Shown here piece after piece: positions 60,176-64,000 of a stretch of 64,000 nucleotides of DNA. The DNA is from CAZNNH01 sp964574335 (lineage in GTDB: Bacteria > Acidobacteriota > Vicinamibacteria > Fen-336), in contig CAZNNH010000011.1 in the NCBI GenBank assembly GCA_964574335.1, forward strand, positions 1 to 64,000. Direction: 5' to 3'. Under the pieces are notes generated by a model. That model made no database searches and was not told where the DNA came from. It worked only from the letters and a program-made list of their open reading frames with translations. The translations under genes were made by a program, and so were the position numbers. Numbering within the stretch: the first letter of the stretch is position 1; each line of letters opens with the position of its first letter.

Positions 60176-60315
60176 CGCCGCTCCCCCGAACCGGACACCC
60201 TCGAAAGCGTCCCAACCGGGTCGACCGCTGAGCGGACCGGATCCGTAGTGTCGTTCCGAGGGCGCCCACCACCACCTCAGAACACGCGGGGCTTGGGCGT
60301 CGAGTGAGGGAGGCG
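60176..60315 (+). other. Short spacer before DUF2339 gene
   Basis: 140 nt with no gene, repeat or convincing promoter; GAGGG just before ATG 60316 is the ribosome binding site. Confidence 0.5.
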
Positions 60316-63300
60316 ATGGAACCCATCGTCGTGCTGATCGTGATCGGGATCCTGGCCGTGGCCCTGACCACGCCGATCCTGGCAATCGTGGCGCTGGTGC
60401 GCGCTTCACGGCTGACCGCGGAGCTGCGATCGCAGGAGTCCCGGCTGAGGCTCCTGGAAGGGCGCCTGGACCGGCTTGGCGGAAGCTCCGCGACCGCCCA
60501 AGGCGGGGCAGGGTCGAGAGCGGCCTCCGCCACCGCCCCCGTGGCGCCGCAGGTATCCGCCGCCACGGTGGCGCGACCGACGCCCCCCAGCGCCGGTGCC
60601 ACCGCCGGGATCGGGCCGCCGCTCCCCGAGGGCGCAGGCCCCACGCCGGCAGCGCCCACGACCCCGGCCCCCGAGGCCGCACCACCGCCGCCGCCGTTGC
60701 CGCTGCCGTCGTCGCCACCGCCGTCCCGGCCGCCCACACGGCCGCCCGTCCGCCCGTCGGTCCGGCCCGCCGCTCCGCCACGCTCCCCGGCACCACCCCC
60801 GCGCGAGCCCTTCGAGTGGGAGGGGCTCGTCGGGGTACGGGGCGCGGCCTGGATCGGTGCGGTGGCGTTCGTGATCGCCGGCATCCTGTTCGCTCGCTGG
60901 GCCATCGAGGAGGGGCTGGTGACGCCCGAGCTCCGGATCGCGCTGATGCTGGCGGCCGGTGTCGGGGCGTTGCTCGGGGCGGAGCTCTGCCTGCGTAAGG
61001 GCTACGAGACCAGCGCCAACGCCGTGTCCGGCGCCGGCATCGCCATCCTGTACGCGGCCTTCTTCGCCGCCCACAGCCTGTACCACCTGATCCCGGTCGG
61101 GGTGGCCTTCGGCTTCATGGCGCTGGTCACCGTGGTGGCGGCCCTGGTCGCCATCCGCTACGACGCGATGTTCGTTGCCGTGCTCGGCCTGCTGGGGGGC
61201 TTCGCCACCCCCGTCTCGTTGTCCGCCGGCGTGGACCGGCCGATCGGCCTGTTCTCCTACATCCTGCTCCTGAACCTCGGGCTGGTGACGGTGGCGCTCC
61301 GCAAACGCTGGCACGCCCTGGTGGCACTGACCCTCGCCGGCACGTTCGTGATCGAGCTGGGCTGGTTCGGCAGCCACATGGCGCCCCACAAGATGCTGAT
61401 CGGCATCGTCGCCTTCCTGGTCTTCGGGCTTGTGTTCCTGCTGCTGCCGCTCGTCTCGGGAAGGGAGCCGGAGGGCGCGTCGCTGCTGAGCGTCGGCGCG
61501 ATCGGCGGGGTGGCGCCGTTCCTGTTCGCCGTGCTCCTGGCCGGCGACCCCCGCTACGCGGGTCAGTGGCCGCTGCTCTTCTCGTTCATCGGCCTCCTGG
61601 CGACCGCGCTGGCGGCGGTGGCCCTGCTCCGCAATCGGGCTGGCCTGCTGCTGAGCGCGGCCACCGCCGTGGCCGTCACGCTTCCGCTGTGGGCCGGGCA
61701 GGGTCTCACCTCCGCCAACGCGGTCCCCGCCACGCTCTCGGCGCTGGCCATCGTGGTGATCCTGAACCTGCCGGTTCGCCTCGCCCGGCGCTTCGATCTC
61801 GAGGTCCTCGAGCGGCCGGCCGCGCTCGAGAGCGCGGGCCTGGTGGCGGGCGTGGGGCTCGGGCTGTTCGGGCTGGTGATGATCGGGCGGAACCTGGGAG
61901 ACCCTCCCTGGGCCTTCCTGCTGCTGCTGGCCGGGCTCACGGCGCTGGCCGGCGAGCGGACCCGGGGCGACCGGCTGCCCGCCGTGGCGCTTCTGGGGCC
62001 GCTGGGGCTCGCGGTCCTGACCCAGGCCTGGTTCTTCAGGTCCACGGACGGCGAGAGCCTGGTGCGCAACCTGGCGGTGCCGCTCCTGCTCTCGGCGGCC
62101 CTCTCGCTGCTCTCGGTGTGGCGCGGGGGGCCGCCTGACCGCTCCCGCAACGACGAGGACGAGGCCGGGGTGGTGGCTTCCGTGCTGGTGGCGGCGGCCG
62201 GCCTGTTCGGCTGCCTGATCTGGCCGGAGCTGGGCCGCGATCCCTGGCCGCTGCTGCTGGCCCTGGCGGTGGCGGTGGCGCTTCTGGTGGTCTCCGCCCT
62301 GCGTCGCGGCTTCACCCCCTTGCTGACGGTCGCGCTGGCAGTGGCCGCCCTGTACCTGACGCTGTGGCAGGCGTCCTACTTCCACGCCGGAGACCTCCCT
62401 GCCGTGCTGATCTTCGGCTTCGGGTCCCATCTGGCCTTCCTGGCCCTGCCCTTCGCGATGGTGGCCGCCGGCTCGCACGTCGGCCGCCTGCGTCGGGGGC
62501 CCTGGATCGCCTCGGCGCTGTCGGGCCCGCTCCTGTTCTATCCCGTCTACCGCGCGGTGAGCGCCGCCTGGGGCGACGGCTACATCGGTGGGCTGCCGCT
62601 TCTGATGGCGGCGCTCTCGGTCCTGGCCCTCGATCGAGTCTCCGGCTGCTTCCCCGCCGGCGATGCCCGGCTCGCCGGCGACCGGCTCCGCTGGCTGGCG
62701 CTGTTCGCCGCCGTGGCCCTGGGCTTCGTGGCGCTGGCGATACCGTTGCAGCTCGACCGCCAGTGGATCACCATCGGCTGGGCGCTCGAGGGCGTGGCGG
62801 TGCTCTGGCTCTTCGGCCGCCTGCCCCATCCCGGCCTGAGGCTCTTCGGGACGGCGCTCTTCGCGGCGGTGGGGGTGCGCCTGCTGTTCAACCCGGAGGT
62901 CCTCCGCTACGGGGAGAAGGGGCTGCCGATCCTCAACTGGCTCCTCTACACCTATGGAGTCCCGATCCTCTGCTGCTTCGCCGGGGCCTTTGTGCTGAGG
63001 CGGGGCGGAGGTGGCGCCTCTGGAGACGAGGAGGGCTGGGTGCGACGGCTGGCGCCCGCGATCACGCTGCTCGGCCTGGTCCTCGTCTTCTGGCTGATCA
63101 ACCTCGAGGTGCTCGACTTCTTCTCCACCCGCCGCCACCTGACCTTCGAGCTGGCCCGCGAGTCCGCCCGCGACCTGACGATGTCCGTGGCCTGGGGCCT
63201 GTACGCACTGGCGCTCTTGGTTCTCGGACTGTGGCGGCGGGTTCGGCCGCTACGGCTGCTGTCGCTCGCCTTTCTGGTGCTGACCGTGGCCAAGGTGTTC

Positions 63301-63423
63301 CTCTACGACCTGGCCCAGCTCCAGGGTATCGCCCGTGTCTTCTCGTTCCTGGGCCTCGGCGCCTCGTTGCTGGTGGTGTCGCTCCTCTACCAGCGCTTCG
63401 TCGCCAGAAGGGAGGGGTGGTGA
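60316..63423 (+). CDS. DUF2339 giant polytopic membrane protein
   Basis: 1035 residues. One N-terminal helix (PIVVLIVIGILAVALTTPILAIV) and a short coiled coil (SQESRLRLLEGRLDRL) lead to a ~100-residue proline/alanine linker. WEGLVGVRGAAWIGAVAFVIAGILFARWA follows, then about 25 further helices. The segment around WIGAVA with FARWAIEEGLVTPE..R and a closing FLYDLAQLQGIARVFSFLGLG is typical of DUF2339 (PF10101). GTG 60304 is an alternative start. Role unknown; it overlaps the DUF3999 gene, its usual partner. Confidence 0.87.
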   Translation: MEPIVVLIVIGILAVALTTPILAIVALVRASRLTAELRSQESRLRLLEGRLDRLGGSSATAQGGAGSRAASATAPVAPQVSAATVARPTPPSAGATAGIGPPLPEGAGPTPAAPTTPAPEAAPPPPPLPLPSSPPPSRPPTRPPVRPSVRPAAPPRSPAPPPREPFEWEGLVGVRGAAWIGAVAFVIAGILFARWAIEEGLVTPELRIALMLAAGVGALLGAELCLRKGYETSANAVSGAGIAILYAAFFAAHSLYHLIPVGVAFGFMALVTVVAALVAIRYDAMFVAVLGLLGGFATPVSLSAGVDRPIGLFSYILLLNLGLVTVALRKRWHALVALTLAGTFVIELGWFGSHMAPHKMLIGIVAFLVFGLVFLLLPLVSGREPEGASLLSVGAIGGVAPFLFAVLLAGDPRYAGQWPLLFSFIGLLATALAAVALLRNRAGLLLSAATAVAVTLPLWAGQGLTSANAVPATLSALAIVVILNLPVRLARRFDLEVLERPAALESAGLVAGVGLGLFGLVMIGRNLGDPPWAFLLLLAGLTALAGERTRGDRLPAVALLGPLGLAVLTQAWFFRSTDGESLVRNLAVPLLLSAALSLLSVWRGGPPDRSRNDEDEAGVVASVLVAAAGLFGCLIWPELGRDPWPLLLALAVAVALLVVSALRRGFTPLLTVALAVAALYLTLWQASYFHAGDLPAVLIFGFGSHLAFLALPFAMVAAGSHVGRLRRGPWIASALSGPLLFYPVYRAVSAAWGDGYIGGLPLLMAALSVLALDRVSGCFPAGDARLAGDRLRWLALFAAVALGFVALAIPLQLDRQWITIGWALEGVAVLWLFGRLPHPGLRLFGTALFAAVGVRLLFNPEVLRYGEKGLPILNWLLYTYGVPILCCFAGAFVLRRGGGGASGDEEGWVRRLAPAITLLGLVLVFWLINLEVLDFFSTRRHLTFELARESARDLTMSVAWGLYALALLVLGLWRRVRPLRLLSLAFLVLTVAKVFLYDLAQLQGIARVFSFLGLGASLLVVSLLYQRFVARREGW

Positions 63424-64000
63424 GCGCCCGCGCTGCCGTGCCCCTGTGCGCGCTCCTGTTGGTAGGTGCCGCCGATGGCCGGGCCGAGTCCCGCGACCTC
63501 GATGCCGGTCGGTCGGCCTGGCGCTTCGAGCGACCGGTGACGCGGGGGAGCCCGGAATCGCCGGGGCCGCCGTTCGTGGCGCTCGAGCTGCCGATGGGGG
63601 TCGCCGCCCACGCTCAGCGGGACCTCTACGACCTTCGGCTGGTGGCTGGCGATGGGACCGAGGTGCCGTACGTCCTGGACCGACAGGTCGAGCGCGAGGC
63701 CCAGGCGGCCTTCACCGGCCGTCTGATCGACGTGCGCCAGGAGCGGAAGCGGGGCAGCCAGTGGGTGGTCGACCTGGAGGCGCCGAGGACCTTCGACCGC
63801 GTCTTTCTCGAGATCCCCGAGCGCGACTTCGCCAAGCGGCTCCGGGTGGAGCTGTCGGACGACGCCCAGGGTTTTTCCAGGATCGCCGACGACGTCGGCG
63901 TCTTCGATCGGCAGTGGGAGCGCCGGGTCCACCACACCACGATCCGTCTGGCGTCGCCGGTGCGGGGACGGTTCCTGCGCCTGACCACCGACGACGCGCG
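63420..64000 (+). CDS. DUF3999-family exported protein, 3' end beyond window
   Basis: Starts GTG 63420, overlapping the DUF2339 stop (GTGA), and remains open to the window edge (193 codons). A signal peptide (VSARAAVPLCALLLVGAADGRA) is followed by a beta-rich domain: WRFERPVTRG, VALELPMGVAAHAQRDLYDLRLVAGDGTEVPYVL, FDRVFLEIPERDFAKRLRVEL, RGRFLRLTTDDA. This is the beginning of DUF3999, normally encoded just after DUF2339. Function unknown. Confidence 0.78.
   Translation, partial: MSARAAVPLCALLLVGAADGRAESRDLDAGRSAWRFERPVTRGSPESPGPPFVALELPMGVAAHAQRDLYDLRLVAGDGTEVPYVLDRQVEREAQAAFTGRLIDVRQERKRGSQWVVDLEAPRTFDRVFLEIPERDFAKRLRVELSDDAQGFSRIADDVGVFDRQWERRVHHTTIRLASPVRGRFLRLTTDDA

Overview
The window is a G+C-rich (about 70% by eye), gene-dense stretch of a diderm bacterial chromosome. 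Kdo/LPS genes (kdsA, kdsB, kdsC, kdsD, lapB) imply an outer membrane, and there is a full type IV pilus motor cluster. An archaeal/eukaryotic-type prolyl-tRNA synthetase, a cyclic-2,3-diphosphoglycerate-synthetase-like protein beside ornithine carbamoyltransferase, and pilins of the Acidobacteriota/Deltaproteobacteria style fit an uncultured Acidobacteriota (Thermoanaerobaculia-like) genome best. That placement is inference, with Myxococcota-like lineages as the alternative. Two runs of exactly 100 N mark scaffold joins, so this is probably a draft or metagenome-derived assembly.

Layout. 1-1491 (+): a folD remnant lacking its central region, then a CoaE with an unexplained C-terminal extension. 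1617-1876: an array of palindromic repeats interrupted by a gap. 1876-12060 (-): envelope operon in transcription order YfhO-like protein, kdsB, pyrG, kdsA, a GT-C-like membrane protein, kdsD, kdsC, lapB. 12094-15504 (-): sugar aminotransferase, two GT2 glycosyltransferases and a hexapeptide acyltransferase. 15529-17970 (+): a second YfhO protein. 18264-29203 (+): type IV pilus cluster pilB, pilT, pilC, pilS, a third YfhO protein, pilR and two major pilin genes; the first pilin has a textbook sigma-54 promoter and a probable PilR box. 29298-32429 (+): ABC transporter, helical-repeat membrane protein, thioredoxin-like protein. 32509-41108 (-): a second sugar/polymer cluster (GT-C protein, GDP-L-fucose synthase, methyltransferase-GT2 fusion, methyltransferase, fourth YfhO protein, methyltransferase). 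41173-52699 (+): prepilin peptidase, histidine kinase, three minor pseudopilins, a zinc-ribbon TPR protein, a secreted coiled-coil protein, a second NtrC-type regulator, and three glycosyltransferase-related genes. 52689-64000: mocA-like gene, c2,3-DPG-synthetase-like gene with argF, aroB, a second secreted coiled-coil protein, proS, an exported isoaspartyl methyltransferase, and a DUF2339/DUF3999 pair running off the end.

Functionally the window is about the cell surface. It makes Kdo and CTP for lipid A-core assembly and activates or modifies sugars (WecE-like aminotransferase, GDP-fucose synthase, methyltransferases, acyltransferase). It also carries an unusual number of polytopic GT-C/YfhO-type proteins that could transfer lipid-linked sugars, and it builds and regulates type IV pili. 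Genes within operons often overlap by 4 nt, several with TTG starts. Several first genes lie only 6-12 nt downstream of a -10 element, which suggests leaderless mRNAs.

The most unusual non-coding content is two families of palindromic, REP-like elements. One (GGGGACA...TGTCCCC) occurs at three loci, and its hairpin arms co-vary between copies. The other (GGGGTCAGGTCTAGACT...) sits immediately before a ribosome binding site. No transposase that might mobilise them lies in the window. No rRNA, tRNA, CRISPR array or prophage was recognised.
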